Shown piece by piece: positions 26,822 through 36,461 of a stretch of DNA of 64,000 nucleotides (its first letter is position 1; every line of letters begins with the position of its first letter). The translations under genes and the position numbers were made by a program. The notes below the pieces were generated by a model that saw nothing but the letters and a program-made list of their open reading frames with translations, ran no database searches and was not told the DNA's origin. The DNA is from CBDAKK01 sp965196605 (GTDB lineage: Bacteria > Spirochaetota > Spirochaetia > WTKD01 > G963693115): the NCBI GenBank assembly GCA_965196605.1, contig CBDAKK010000008.1:124001-188000 (forward strand), given 5' to 3'.

Positions 26822-28171
26822 ATGAAGAGCATTCCTCTTTCGCTGTGGCTTTCGGGTGCTTTTGCTTTTTACGCATTCAAAACGCCCATAGGGCTTTATT
26901 TTATTCTCTTAACAAGCGCGCTGACTTTGGCGCTTTGTTTGTTTGGCAAATGCTCTGCCTTTCAAAAGGCGGTGCTCTGTGCCGTTATGATGGGCGCAAT
27001 ATTGGGTGGGTTTTGTGCCTTCCGCCTTGAGGTGACTTTGTTTACTACAAGGGAAAAAAAAGCGCTGCGTTCTTTTATTTTGCTTACTCACAATGCGGAA
27101 AAAACCGCTGAGACATTGTACACGTATTTAGCACGCGTAAGGCATGCGCACACAGAGCAGGCGAGTGGAGAAGGCGTGCGGCGCGCGAAGCTATCTACAA
27201 GTACTGCGGCTTTGTTTGTGGCACTTACCACGGGGCGCAGAATGTATGTCTCGCGTGCTCTACAGGACATTGTGCGCAGGAGTGGCATAAGTCACTTGCT
27301 TGCGCTTTCGGGCTTTCATCTTCAAGTGCTGTTGTTTTTTATAACGCGCTTTCAACGCGTGTTACCGCGCACGCTGTTTTGTCTAAGCGCCTGCGTGTTG
27401 GTGTGGCTTTACTGCTTGTGGATTGGCTTTATTCCGTCTTTGTGGCGTGCGGCGTGTATGTACACCATGAGCGCATTGGGCATTGTGTGCATGGGCATAA
27501 GTAACTTTACAATCATTTGGTCGCTCACCGGGTTTGCTATGATGCTCATGTTTCCGCAGGCGCTTACCATGCCCGGGTTTGTATTGTCTATGCTTGCTTT
27601 ATATGGCGTGGTGCGCGGGGGTACTTTTTACGCGCAAGTTTTTGAAAGCTACCGAACAAAGCTGATGAGTCTTGTGGGGTTGCAAGCCTTGCCTAAAGTA
27701 GTGCATGCTTGCATGGCTCATGTGTGTAGTGCGTGTGCCGTTGGTGTGGGCGCTGTGGCTACAACTATGTGGTACAGCATGGCGGTCTTTGGCGCAAGCT
27801 ACCCCGTTGGCATTGCTGCGTCTTTGTTGTTAACACCCGTGGTGGTGTTTTTCATGATTGTGGGCATAAGCGTGATAGGCTTGCAATGCCTACAGGGCGC
27901 GCTTCTTTTTTTTGCACTGCGTCTCAGCGTCATAAAAGCGTGCATCACCATACTTGCGTTTTTTATGGATTTGTTGTCTTACAGCATGAATGCGCTGCTT
28001 GCACGCTTGGCACAGGCGCACAGCATTTCCACATGGGCGGGGGTTGTGTTTTTTTACGCTATACTGATAGCTGTATGCATACCCTATTGTTTGAACAGCC
28101 CGCGCGGAAAGTCGGTGTTGCGTTTTTTCTCTTGTGTGTTGGCTAAGCTATGTATAGCAAGGCGGAGATAA
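26822..28171 (+). CDS. ComEC/Rec2-related membrane protein (competence domain only)
   Basis: 449 residues from the ATG at 26822; upstream codons in the same frame lie in a dispersed repeat. Multiple membrane segments are evident. The competence-domain signature GISHLLALSGFHL lies about residues 155-168. ComEC forms the inner-membrane channel for DNA uptake. This protein ends after the competence domain and has no metallo-beta-lactamase domain, so it is a short form. It overlaps rsmA by 22 bases. No other competence gene is in the window; DNA uptake is not proven. Confidence 0.8.
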   Translation: MKSIPLSLWLSGAFAFYAFKTPIGLYFILLTSALTLALCLFGKCSAFQKAVLCAVMMGAILGGFCAFRLEVTLFTTREKKALRSFILLTHNAEKTAETLYTYLARVRHAHTEQASGEGVRRAKLSTSTAALFVALTTGRRMYVSRALQDIVRRSGISHLLALSGFHLQVLLFFITRFQRVLPRTLFCLSACVLVWLYCLWIGFIPSLWRAACMYTMSALGIVCMGISNFTIIWSLTGFAMMLMFPQALTMPGFVLSMLALYGVVRGGTFYAQVFESYRTKLMSLVGLQALPKVVHACMAHVCSACAVGVGAVATTMWYSMAVFGASYPVGIAASLLLTPVVVFFMIVGISVIGLQCLQGALLFFALRLSVIKACITILAFFMDLLSYSMNALLARLAQAHSISTWAGVVFFYAILIAVCIPYCLNSPRGKSVLRFFSCVLAKLCIARRR

Positions 28172-29031
28172 ATGCGCTGTGTAGTCAGTGGGGCATAGGG
28201 CTTAAAAAGCGTTGGGGGCAAAACTTTCTCATTCATAGGCAAACAGCAGAAGATGTTGCCGCGCAGGCGCTTTCGCTTGTAGCGGGTGATGCAAGTCCAC
28301 ACACGGTGTGGGAGCTTGGCCCCGGTTTTGGCGCCTTAACGCGCGTGTTTTTACAGCAGAGTTTCATAAAGCAGCTTGTGGCTTTTGAAATAGACGCGGG
28401 CTTGTGTAGGGCGCTTGAGGCTGTGTTTAACAGCCACATTGCTGAGGGGCGCTTGCACATTGAGAATGGTGATGCCCTGCGTACGCTGCCCGCCTTTGAG
28501 GCGCGCCAAGTTCCGCAGCTTATATGTGGAAACTTGCCGTACAGCGTGGGCGTGCGCTTGCTTATCATGCTTGCGCAAATGCCGCATTTGCATGTGCCGC
28601 AGTGCGTTATGCTCCAAAAAGAAGCGGCTGAGCGTATAGCGGCGCACAGTGGTAGTAAAACCTATGGTGTGAGTTCTGTCATTTTGCAAAGCGTGTACAC
28701 GGTACGTGTAGAACGCACGGTGGCACGCTCGTTTTTTTACCCCTACGCGCATGTGGACTCTGCCTTGTGCGTTTTGCGCCCTAACAATGAGGCTGCGTTT
28801 ACGCGCGAGTACATGCAGGTTTTAACAGCCATTGCAAAGGCTGCATTCTCGGTGCGCCGCAAAAAACTTGCCAATACGCTTGTGCCGTATTTGCGTGGTA
28901 GCTACGGCCTAGGCGAAGCCTTACTAGAGAGTGTGGGCATAGACCCTTCTTGCAGGGCGGAAGCTATAAGCGTGGAGTGCTACCGCGCCTTGGCGTGGGA
29001 ATGCATGAAAAAAAAGACGCCCTCTGTTTAG
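28150..29031 (+). CDS. rsmA: 16S rRNA dimethyladenosine transferase
   Basis: 293 residues. Recognised from KKRWGQNFLIHRQTAEDV, the SAM-binding WELGPGFGALTRVF, the acidic VAFEIDAGL and the catalytic CGNLPYSVG (N-L-P-Y) motif. It dimethylates two adjacent adenines in the 3'-terminal helix of 16S rRNA during late 30S assembly. It overlaps the end of the ComEC-like gene and converges on dapA with 33 bases between. Confidence 0.96.
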   Translation: MYSKAEINALCSQWGIGLKKRWGQNFLIHRQTAEDVAAQALSLVAGDASPHTVWELGPGFGALTRVFLQQSFIKQLVAFEIDAGLCRALEAVFNSHIAEGRLHIENGDALRTLPAFEARQVPQLICGNLPYSVGVRLLIMLAQMPHLHVPQCVMLQKEAAERIAAHSGSKTYGVSSVILQSVYTVRVERTVARSFFYPYAHVDSALCVLRPNNEAAFTREYMQVLTAIAKAAFSVRRKKLANTLVPYLRGSYGLGEALLESVGIDPSCRAEAISVECYRALAWECMKKKTPSV

Positions 29032-29064
29032 AAAAGCCACCTCAAGGCACTTGGCCTAGAGTGT

Positions 29065-29943
29065 TTATGCGCGCCCCTTGTATGCATCAAAGGCATTTTT
29101 TACGCGTTGCTTTTGCGCATCATCCAAACTGCACAAGGGCAGTCGGTAGACCTCTTCGCAGAGTCCCAATGCTGATGCAAGGTACTTTACGGGTATGGGG
29201 TTCGACTCCGTAGTCATGAGCGCGTTCATAAGTGGCAACATGGAATACAGGTCATTCCGTGCTGTTGCTAAGTCTCCTTGCAAGGCTGTTTGTATGCATG
29301 CTGAAAATTCTTGCGGTATAATGTTGCTTAAAACTGAAATAACGCCGTGACCTCCTAAGGCAATGAGGGCAAAGGCAAGGTTGTCGTCTCCGCTCAGCAT
29401 GCATACATCTTTGCCTTGTGAAAGTATCTGCATGGCATCACTTATGCTGCCCGTTGCGTCCTTTACTCCGACTATGTTTTTGTGTTCTAAGAGTGAGAGC
29501 AGCGTTTGTACGTCTACTGCCTTACCCGTGCGTCCTGGAATGTTGTAGAGAATCATGGGCATGGGCACGGCATTTGCAATTGCCGTGAAGTGATGGAAGA
29601 ACCCGGCTTGAGAAGGCTTATTGTAATAGGGCGCTACTTGCAATGACGCGGCGGCGCCTAGTTCATGCGCGGCAGCTGTTAGGTCTATTGCTTCTTGTGT
29701 GCTGTTAGACCCCGTGCCTGCTATGACGGGCACGCGTCCCCCTGCTTGGTCGAGCACTATTTTTATAATGCGCGTGTGCTCTTGGTGGGTAAGCGTGGGG
29801 CTTTCTCCCGTTGTGCCTACAGGCACAAGTCCGTTAATGCCGCTTTTTATTTGCTTTTCAACAAGTGTGCGAAGCGCCTTTTCGTCTATGTCACCCTTTT
29901 GGGTAAATGGTGTTATCAATGCTGTATAAGTTCCACGAAACAT
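29065..29943 (-). CDS. dapA: 4-hydroxy-tetrahydrodipicolinate synthase
   Basis: 292 residues, standard for the family. Motifs: VPVGTTGESPTL, the catalytic tyrosine in ILYNIPGRTG and the Schiff-base lysine in GVKDATGS. It condenses pyruvate with aspartate semialdehyde, the first step towards diaminopimelate and lysine. It lies 50 bases after dapB on the same strand, so a pta-dapB-dapA operon is likely. An AAGGAG-like site precedes the ATG. Confidence 0.96.
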   Translation of the reverse strand: MFRGTYTALITPFTQKGDIDEKALRTLVEKQIKSGINGLVPVGTTGESPTLTHQEHTRIIKIVLDQAGGRVPVIAGTGSNSTQEAIDLTAAAHELGAAASLQVAPYYNKPSQAGFFHHFTAIANAVPMPMILYNIPGRTGKAVDVQTLLSLLEHKNIVGVKDATGSISDAMQILSQGKDVCMLSGDDNLAFALIALGGHGVISVLSNIIPQEFSACIQTALQGDLATARNDLYSMLPLMNALMTTESNPIPVKYLASALGLCEEVYRLPLCSLDDAQKQRVKNAFDAYKGRA

Positions 29944-29993
29944 ATTGTACTCCTTAATTACTTATTGTAGCGTAGCTTGTGTTTTGCTTGGTA

Positions 29994-30776
29994 CTATGCA
30001 GCGCCGCCGAGCAATGCGTCAATTACCACGTCTACGGGTATAAGCCCGCGTTCTTGTTTGTGTTTGTTTTGTACCAGCCACTCCGCTGCAAGCACTGCGC
30101 CAAGGGCAAAGCCTGCCCTTGTGCGTGCGCGGTGAGAGAGCGCAATGGTGTCAAAGTCGCTGTCTATTACAAGCTCATGAAAGCCACGCTCATAGCCCAC
30201 GCGTTGTGAAACAACTGCAAGCGCATCTTCTGCTACTTTTTCATTTTCAGGCAAGTTGCATGCTATGTGGTTTTTGCGTGCTAGCTGCGCTAAAACGCGT
30301 TCTGCTGTCATTAAGGCCGTGCCTGAGGGGCGGTCTTTTTTTTGGGTGTGGTGCGCCTCCCACAAGGCTACGTCGTAGTCGCTTATTTTGTTGATGAGGC
30401 GCGCGGCGTATTCAGCAACGCGGGCAAAGACTTGTGCCCCTATGGAAAAATTAGCCCCATAAACGCAGCACAAATCGCCCGCGCCTATTGTCTTTTGCAC
30501 CGCCTCCTTGTCTGCCTCCCAGCCTGTTGTGCCTATGACAGCGGGCACGCCCGCAGCGCTGTAAACCTGCGCGTTTTTTAGCACCGCGTTTGCGAGTGAA
30601 AACTCTATGAGTACGTCTGTTTTGTCAAGCGTTTCTTGTTTTAGCTTGGCTAAGCTTGTTACGTCTGCCTCAGCCTTGTGTGGTGATGCGCGAAAGAGCA
30701 CCTCATGAGAGCGCTTGCGCGCTTGTGTTTCTACTTCGCGCCCCATGTTTCCATATCCAACAATGCCAATTCTCAT
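29994..30776 (-). CDS. dapB: 4-hydroxy-tetrahydrodipicolinate reductase
   Basis: 260 residues from the ATG at 30776, which has GGAGAA just upstream; an earlier in-frame start is less likely. The Rossmann motif is GIVGYGNMGRE, and the catalytic EAHHTQKKDRPSGTA motif is intact. It reduces the DapA product with NAD(P)H. It follows pta by 24 bases. Confidence 0.95.
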   Translation of the reverse strand: MRIGIVGYGNMGREVETQARKRSHEVLFRASPHKAEADVTSLAKLKQETLDKTDVLIEFSLANAVLKNAQVYSAAGVPAVIGTTGWEADKEAVQKTIGAGDLCCVYGANFSIGAQVFARVAEYAARLINKISDYDVALWEAHHTQKKDRPSGTALMTAERVLAQLARKNHIACNLPENEKVAEDALAVVSQRVGYERGFHELVIDSDFDTIALSHRARTRAGFALGAVLAAEWLVQNKHKQERGLIPVDVVIDALLGGAA

Positions 30777-30800
30777 AAATTCTCCTTTGCGCATTTAAAC

Positions 30801-31820
30801 TTATGCGTCTTGAACCAGCATGGCGGCGCTGGTTATTACAATGTCTTCTACGCTACAGCCGCGCGACAAGTCACTTGTTGGTGCGCTCAAGCCTTGTATA
30901 AAGGGACCGTAGGCACGCGCTCCGCCAATGCGCTGCGCTATTTTGTAGCCAATGTTACCCGAGGCAAGGTCGGGGAATACAAACACGTTTGCTGTGCCAG
31001 CAACGGGTGACTGCGGCGCTTTTTGTGCAGCTACGCCTTTGTCAATTGCCGCGTCAAACTGCAACTCTCCGTCTATCAAGAGCGAAGGCGCGCGTGTCTT
31101 GACAAGTGTGGTCGCCTCACGCACGCGTGCTACTTCTTCGTGTTCTGCCGAGCCCTTGCTTGAAAACGAGAGCATGGCAACATGTGGGGTTGCTTTGAGC
31201 ATGGCTTGGCATGAGCGCGCGCTGCTGTAGGCTATGTGCGAAAGCTCTTCCGCCGAAGGTCGTGGAATAATAGCGCAATCGGAGAATATCATGCAACCAT
31301 TGTGGCCTAAAGCGTGGTTGTCGCTTTCCATAACAAAAAACGAGGAGACTACTTTTACGCCTTCTGCAGGACGTATGATGGTAAGTGCAGCGCGCAGCAC
31401 ATCAGCAGTGGTGTGCGTAGCACCCGCGACCATTGCATGTGCTTCGCGGTTTTTCACCAGCATGGCTGCAAAGTTCAGTGGAGTTTGCAGCGCTGCTTTT
31501 GCATCGGCTTCGCTCATGCCCTTGTGCTTTCGCATTTCATAAAGCGTTTCTGCGTAGCCTGCACTGCGCGCGTCACTGCGCGGGTTGAGTATGCGTATTG
31601 TCTCGGTTTTTTCCGCAGCTTCAAATTCATCTTTTAAAGACGCCTGTGCTGCACCTTGCATAAGTTTTTCTTTCTCGCCAATCATGAAAACGTGTGAAGC
31701 AATGCCTTCTTTAATAAGGCGCAGTGCCGCCTCCAAAATGCGCGCATCTTCCGCTTCGGGGAGTACGACAGAGCGCTTTTTTTCTTGTGCTTGTTTTATA
31801 ATTAATTGTGCAAAATTCAT
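30801..31820 (-). CDS. pta: phosphate acetyltransferase
   Basis: 339 residues, the short single-domain form. It begins FAQLIIKQAQEKKRSVVLPE and has EAHAMVAGATHTTADVLRA and the SGNIGYKIAQRIGGARAYGP segments of the PTA_PTB fold. It interconverts acetyl-CoA and acetyl phosphate; with acetate kinase (not in this window) it yields ATP in fermentation. It diverges from tyrA, with 58 bases between. Confidence 0.95.
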   Translation of the reverse strand: MNFAQLIIKQAQEKKRSVVLPEAEDARILEAALRLIKEGIASHVFMIGEKEKLMQGAAQASLKDEFEAAEKTETIRILNPRSDARSAGYAETLYEMRKHKGMSEADAKAALQTPLNFAAMLVKNREAHAMVAGATHTTADVLRAALTIIRPAEGVKVVSSFFVMESDNHALGHNGCMIFSDCAIIPRPSAEELSHIAYSSARSCQAMLKATPHVAMLSFSSKGSAEHEEVARVREATTLVKTRAPSLLIDGELQFDAAIDKGVAAQKAPQSPVAGTANVFVFPDLASGNIGYKIAQRIGGARAYGPFIQGLSAPTSDLSRGCSVEDIVITSAAMLVQDA

Positions 31821-31878
31821 AATAATTCCTTATGACCCATTGTATAAAATTTTGCGTATTGCCATACAATAAATAGCA

Positions 31879-32676
31879 ATGAGTACCCCCAGTGGTTTTA
31901 CGTATGCCGCGTCTGTTATAGGCTATGGTCGTTTTGGCGCCTTGTGGAGCGAGATTCTTTCTTCGTACTTTTTTGCAAGGGGACGACGTATTGCGCTTGC
32001 AGACACACAGGCAATTTCATCACCCTTGCCTCAAGGAGCAAGCACATGCGCCTTAGCGGATGCCGTGCAATTAAGTGAGGCCGTTTTTCTATGCGTGCCA
32101 ATTTCGCACATGCAAGCTCTGCTTAAAAAGATTGCGCCCCTGCTACACCCCAAGGCGCTTGTGTGCGACACATGTTCTGTCAAAGCCTTGCCGTCTTTGT
32201 GGATGCGGGAGATACTTTGTGAGCGTCAGAACATTTTGGCGACGCACCCACTCTTTGGCCCCGACTCGTTTACTCATGACGCACGGCATCATAATACCAT
32301 TATTTGTTCTCCAATACGCATGAGCGCGGAAGACTACGCTTTGTGGATGCAGAGGTTTTCTGAGATGAACCTCGCGCCGAATACCATGGATCCTTTGGAG
32401 CATGATAAGCAAGCAGCCTACACGCAAGGACTCACCCATTTGTTGGGTCGCGTCTTGAGTGCGCTTGACCTCAGCCCTCAAGTTGTTTCAACGCGTGGCT
32501 ATGAAGCCTTGCTCGAGATTATTTCGCAAACCTGTTCTGACTCCTCCACGCTTTTTGAAGACCTGCAGAACTACAACAGCTACTCCAAGAAAATGCGCCA
32601 TGTCTTGCAACAAGCCTTTGCTGATGTTATACATACGCTTGATAAAAACCCCACACCTCCCTCGCTACGCTCGTGA
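31879..32676 (+). CDS. tyrA: prephenate dehydrogenase family protein
   Basis: 265 residues. An N-terminal Rossmann fold (ASVIGYGRFGALW) is followed by the helical prephenate dehydrogenase domain. ILATHPLFGPDS holds the histidine that contacts the substrate. It oxidatively decarboxylates prephenate (or arogenate) to the tyrosine precursor. No chorismate mutase or ACT domain is attached. The last codons (PTPPSLRS) run into the dispersed-repeat sequence downstream, so the C-terminus may have been altered by repeat insertion. Confidence 0.85.
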   Translation: MSTPSGFTYAASVIGYGRFGALWSEILSSYFFARGRRIALADTQAISSPLPQGASTCALADAVQLSEAVFLCVPISHMQALLKKIAPLLHPKALVCDTCSVKALPSLWMREILCERQNILATHPLFGPDSFTHDARHHNTIICSPIRMSAEDYALWMQRFSEMNLAPNTMDPLEHDKQAAYTQGLTHLLGRVLSALDLSPQVVSTRGYEALLEIISQTCSDSSTLFEDLQNYNSYSKKMRHVLQQAFADVIHTLDKNPTPPSLRS

Positions 32677-32689
32677 CTTTTTGGTTCTT

Positions 32690-33158
32690 TTTAATACTTG
32701 CGCACGGTATCTATGTCATTACTGCTTTAGCACACAGGAGGCTTTTTTCTCTTTGGTGCGAGTACTCCATTTCTGCACCGTCCATGGCGCTCTTATTTGC
32801 CCCATCCGTGGGGCGAGCGACCGCTGCGCTCCGCTATCTAAATGTCAGCACCCGTTCGCCTTCGGCTCTCGACTTTTTGCGTCATTACAGCCGTCCCACG
32901 GACGGGACGCATGGGCTGACAGGGATGTTAAAAGAAAAGAAAAAGAACGGCCATCCGAATAGATAGCGTATTTAGAGCAGCTTCTTGGCAACAGGGGCAA
33001 AACTTTAGCCCACTGCAAGTGATATTACAACTGGCGTCTTAGCCGCAGAAACGTTCAGAAAAACCAGCGTCAGCTACAACATAGAAAGGCACGCGCGTAA
33101 GCGCAAAATAGCGTCTTACCCCAAGGGGGGTGTGGGGGCGTGCTGCCCCCACAAAAGC
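32690..33158 (-). repeat. mosaic of dispersed intergenic repeats, inverted orientation
   Basis: The reverse-strand modules in order: D-type (32690-32750 with GCACGGTATCTATGTCATTA), a segment with CCATGGCG and gcgacc, module C (about 32944-32995, CCATCCGAATAGATAGCGTA), the TGCAAGTGATATTACAACTGG segment shared with 50130, and module A (33098-33158). It separates tyrA from the bactofilin gene. Confidence 0.75.
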
Positions 33159-33189
33159 AAGCGCAGCAGCATGGTATATAATAGTTACC

Positions 33190-33567
33190 ATGAAAGATTT
33201 ACAGTACACGCATATAGAAGAAAACGAGTTTGCAACCTTGGTAGCGCCCGATGTGGAAATGCAGGGTACGCTTAAAACGCAAGACACTGTTTTGATAAAG
33301 GGCAAAATAGTGAATGGGAATGTACAAGGTGGTATGATATGCGTTGCCTCGGAGGGGAATGTAGAGGGTACGGTAAAAACGGCGCATCTTATAGTCTCCG
33401 GTACGGTGGAGGGAAAAATGACTGTTTCGGAAAATTTGCATATTTTAAAAAACGGCGAAGTGAAGGGCACGGTTGAAACCGTTGATATTGTGGTAGATAA
33501 AGGCGCAAAGCTTAACAGTACTTGTAAGATGATATCTTCTGAGTACACAAGGCGAGAAGAGGAGTAG
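33190..33567 (+). CDS. bactofilin (polymer-forming cytoskeletal protein)
   Basis: 125 residues from the ATG at 33190; upstream codons lie in a repeat. The central domain (about 25-115) is a run of short beta-strands with regularly spaced glycines (GTLKTQDTVLIKGKIVNGNV and VEGTVKTAHLIVSGTVEG), the right-handed beta-helix pattern of bactofilins (DUF583). These polymerise without nucleotides and scaffold cell-wall or shape factors. The next gene, an exported TPR protein, begins 13 bases later. Confidence 0.88.
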   Translation: MKDLQYTHIEENEFATLVAPDVEMQGTLKTQDTVLIKGKIVNGNVQGGMICVASEGNVEGTVKTAHLIVSGTVEGKMTVSENLHILKNGEVKGTVETVDIVVDKGAKLNSTCKMISSEYTRREEE

Positions 33568-33580
33568 GGCTGTGAGGCGC

Positions 33581-34252
33581 ATGAAAATATTTGTTTTTGC
33601 ATGCATGGTGGCGCTTTGTGCTACGCCCTTTGCATTTGCCCAGTCGGCGGAATCCACGCCTACTCCAGCACCCGCGCCTGCACCCGCTGCGCCGGTGTCG
33701 CCTTACACGCTGTATAAACAAGGCAAATATAGGGCAGCAATACGCGAAGCGGAAATACTCATACAAAGGGATAGGGAAAGCATTGGCGCATACGCAGTGA
33801 AGGGCTGGGCGCATTTGTCTTTGCGCCAGTGGAACGAGGCTTTGAAAATAGCCAAGGCAGGGTATGCAATTACCCAAGGCGACAGACGCATTGTGGAAAT
33901 ACTGGGGGAAGCACACTACGAGTTAGGAAACTATACCGAGTCCTTAAACTACCTTGAGCGCTATCTTGTCATTGCCCCTAAGGGTCAATTAAAGGGCTGG
34001 GTGCATTATTTTATAGGCATGATATACCTCAAACGTGGGAAGTTACGCAAGGCTGATATTTCGTTTACCACGGCTGTGGAATACGAGAAGGCGCGAAAGA
34101 ACGCGCCGCGTGTGCAGTGGGTTTTGGCGCTTGCAGGCCTCAAAGAAAAACGGGCGCGCAAGGAAGAAGCATTAGCAACCTACCGCTACGTGCTTTCAAT
34201 AGACGCAAATAACACCACGGCGCGCAAGGCCATAATACGCCTCAATAGCTAG
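33581..34252 (+). CDS. exported TPR-repeat protein
   Basis: 223 residues from the ATG at 33581. A clean signal peptide ends at AFAQ (about residue 18), followed by an Ala/Pro-rich linker (STPTPAPAPAPAAP). The rest holds four or so TPR units, seen in YKQGKYRAAIREAEILIQRD, AHYELGNYTESLNYLERYL and ALATYRYVLSIDANN. TPR domains bind proteins; a periplasmic scaffold role is inferred. Close to the bactofilin gene and likely co-transcribed. Confidence 0.85.
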   Translation: MKIFVFACMVALCATPFAFAQSAESTPTPAPAPAPAAPVSPYTLYKQGKYRAAIREAEILIQRDRESIGAYAVKGWAHLSLRQWNEALKIAKAGYAITQGDRRIVEILGEAHYELGNYTESLNYLERYLVIAPKGQLKGWVHYFIGMIYLKRGKLRKADISFTTAVEYEKARKNAPRVQWVLALAGLKEKRARKEEALATYRYVLSIDANNTTARKAIIRLNS

Positions 34253-34313
34253 TACGCTGTTCATAGCTTGTGCAAGCCTTTAATGCATACAGTGTTTTGG
34301 TGTACATGCATCT

Positions 34314-35066
34314 TTACACAAAAAGCATCTTGCGCGCTAACTGTTCATCCACATCTGCCTCCGCGCATTTGTTGGTAATAACAAGATCAATGTCGTCTAA
34401 TCTTGCAATGGAAGAAATTCCATTCTGTTGTATTTTAGACGCATCGGCAAGGACTATTACTTTTTCACTCGCAGCAATGGCCGCCCGCTTGTAGCCCGTT
34501 TCGTGCGCGTTGTTAATGCTTAAGCCAATCTCACTTACGCCGTTTACCCCCATAAAGGCTAGGTGCGGGCGTACGTTCTTAAAAAAATCCTCCGTAAAAA
34601 CTCCATAAACCCCTTCGGTTGCTGCATCATATATTCCACCCGTAATAATTACATTGGTGGTTTTGTGTGCTTGTACCCTTAAGTTTTGCAAGGCTACGTA
34701 AGGCGTAATAATGGTGATGTTGGGGTGCGGGAGCAGAATTTCTAAAAGTTGTTTGCACGTGCTGCCGAGGTCTACAAAGACAATTGTCTCTTCTTTTATA
34801 TGGTGCGCCGCGTGCTCGGCTATGATTTTTTTATGTTCTATGTTCACATGCGCGCGCTCGGAAAGACTGTGCTTGTGCGTTATGCCTCTGTCTTTCAAAA
34901 TAGCACCGCCGTGGTAGCGAATAATAAGCCCTTGTTTTTCAAGCGCAAGCGTGTAGCGCCGTATTGTGTTTTCTGAAACCCTTAGTTCCTTGCTCAGCTC
35001 TGCAACGCTTGCGGACGCCGAAGGGCATTTTTTAAGTATGTCTACAATAAATATTTCTTTTTTCAT
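34314..35066 (-). CDS. DeoR family transcriptional regulator
   Basis: 250 residues. An N-terminal winged helix-turn-helix (SVAELSKELRVSENTIRRYT, residues about 19-38) and a C-terminal sugar-phosphate sensor domain with FVDLGSTCKQL, ITGGIYD and ADASKI motifs. DeoR regulators usually repress sugar catabolic operons and release DNA on binding a phosphorylated sugar. It lies 78 bases downstream of the isomerase-like gene on the same strand, so it probably controls the TRAP/catabolic operon. Confidence 0.9.
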   Translation of the reverse strand: MKKEIFIVDILKKCPSASASVAELSKELRVSENTIRRYTLALEKQGLIIRYHGGAILKDRGITHKHSLSERAHVNIEHKKIIAEHAAHHIKEETIVFVDLGSTCKQLLEILLPHPNITIITPYVALQNLRVQAHKTTNVIITGGIYDAATEGVYGVFTEDFFKNVRPHLAFMGVNGVSEIGLSINNAHETGYKRAAIAASEKVIVLADASKIQQNGISSIARLDDIDLVITNKCAEADVDEQLARKMLFV

Positions 35067-35144
35067 AAGCTATGGTTGTTTAATATAAGCGCGTGTCTTT
35101 AGTTTATGGCTCGCTTTGATTTTTTACTATGCGCAACAATTCTA

Positions 35145-36461
35145 TTATGAAATAATTTCAATATGCAGAATTGCAGCCAAGGTGTTAAGCGTTTTTGTGT
35201 GGTTGCCATACGCACAAACTACGTGGTGTCCAAAGCCGCGTTGCACCATGGTGTAAAAAGCCGCGCGCGCACCGCCAGCTATGCTCACGCGTGCATAGGT
35301 TCCCTTTAAGCTTTGGGTTGTGTTTTCAATTTCGCCGCGCGCCATATACAGCCGCGTTTGCCCGCGCGCGCTGTCTATTCTAAAAAGCGTAACTTCGCCG
35401 CGCTGTAACACAAAGTCTGCGGTTACCCCCTTGCCCCCCGCAAAGTAGCTGTCTAAAGAAATCCGTGCATCTTCATCAGCAAGCGTGTACGCGGCCTCTC
35501 CCATGTGCCACAAAAGCGCGGTGTCATCCTCATATATCTGCGAAATATCCATGAGCGCGGGCGGCATGGCAGAACATGTCTTGCCTACCATCATGGAGAT
35601 AAGCCCCTCCACGTCACCCTCATTTGCAATGACGTAGCCCTCACCTTGCAGCATGGACATTGCGGCGTAGGGTGCCATGCCGTACTCTTGTGCAAATTCA
35701 GGCCAGCAGCGTAGCGCCATGCCGTCCAGCTTGTTTTCGTCCATACATTGTTTCATGGACGCAGCAAGACGCGCGCTTTTCTCAATTTGTTTATGACTCA
35801 CGGTGCCCTGTGCAAAAATGCGTGAAAATTTCTCTTGGTATGCTTGCACAGCTTTTTCTTCAACTTCTGCGCTGTACAAAAGCTTGAGGTCGTAGAAGTG
35901 CAGGAGGGTAGAAAAGACCTTGAAGATGTGCAAGTCTTCCACGCCAAAATTGTAAAAACTGTGCGCGTGAGAGCCAAAGACACCCAGCTTGCAATTGCCA
36001 AGATACACCGCCGACCTAAGAGCCTGCACCCAATGTGCATCAATTTCATCGCCTATGTGTACGTGTACATCCACGCCTGCCTTGTACAAGTTGGACGCGT
36101 CAAGGTGTACGCCCACCGCGGAGTTCAGGCGTATGCGTCCGCCATCATAGGGCAATTCAGGCATGCCCCACAGCAGCATGGGCACATGCGGCAGGCGCTT
36201 GTAGACTTCCAAGGCAAGGTAGCCCAAGTGAAACGTGCCGCTTACCAGCACTAATGCATCAACCATGCCTTGCGCAAACCCTTGGGCAGCGCGCACCGCA
36301 TCCTCCTGCTCAATAACAACTTCATCAATTGCAAGCCACGTAATTTCGCTATAGTCCTTTTTTAAAGCAGCAATGCGCTGCTTATACATCTTCTGCGCCG
36401 CTTCATAATCAAAGGTCTTTCTCACGCAGCATGCTATTCCAATTTTTAATTGTTTTGGCAT
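35145..36461 (-). CDS. L-fucose isomerase-like protein
   Basis: 438 residues related to the L-fucose/arabinose isomerase superfamily. Visible elements include LVSGTFHLGYLAL and LLWGMPELPYDGGRIRLNS in the N-terminal domain, GMALRCWPEFAQEYGMAPY in the middle, and VCAYGNHTKTL near the end, which may supply a metal ligand. Such proteins interconvert aldoses and ketoses or their derivatives. The start overlaps the preceding dehydrogenase stop by one base, so translation is coupled. The true substrate is not known; the operon context suggests the compound brought in by the TRAP transporter. Confidence 0.78.
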   Translation of the reverse strand: MPKQLKIGIACCVRKTFDYEAAQKMYKQRIAALKKDYSEITWLAIDEVVIEQEDAVRAAQGFAQGMVDALVLVSGTFHLGYLALEVYKRLPHVPMLLWGMPELPYDGGRIRLNSAVGVHLDASNLYKAGVDVHVHIGDEIDAHWVQALRSAVYLGNCKLGVFGSHAHSFYNFGVEDLHIFKVFSTLLHFYDLKLLYSAEVEEKAVQAYQEKFSRIFAQGTVSHKQIEKSARLAASMKQCMDENKLDGMALRCWPEFAQEYGMAPYAAMSMLQGEGYVIANEGDVEGLISMMVGKTCSAMPPALMDISQIYEDDTALLWHMGEAAYTLADEDARISLDSYFAGGKGVTADFVLQRGEVTLFRIDSARGQTRLYMARGEIENTTQSLKGTYARVSIAGGARAAFYTMVQRGFGHHVVCAYGNHTKTLNTLAAILHIEIIS

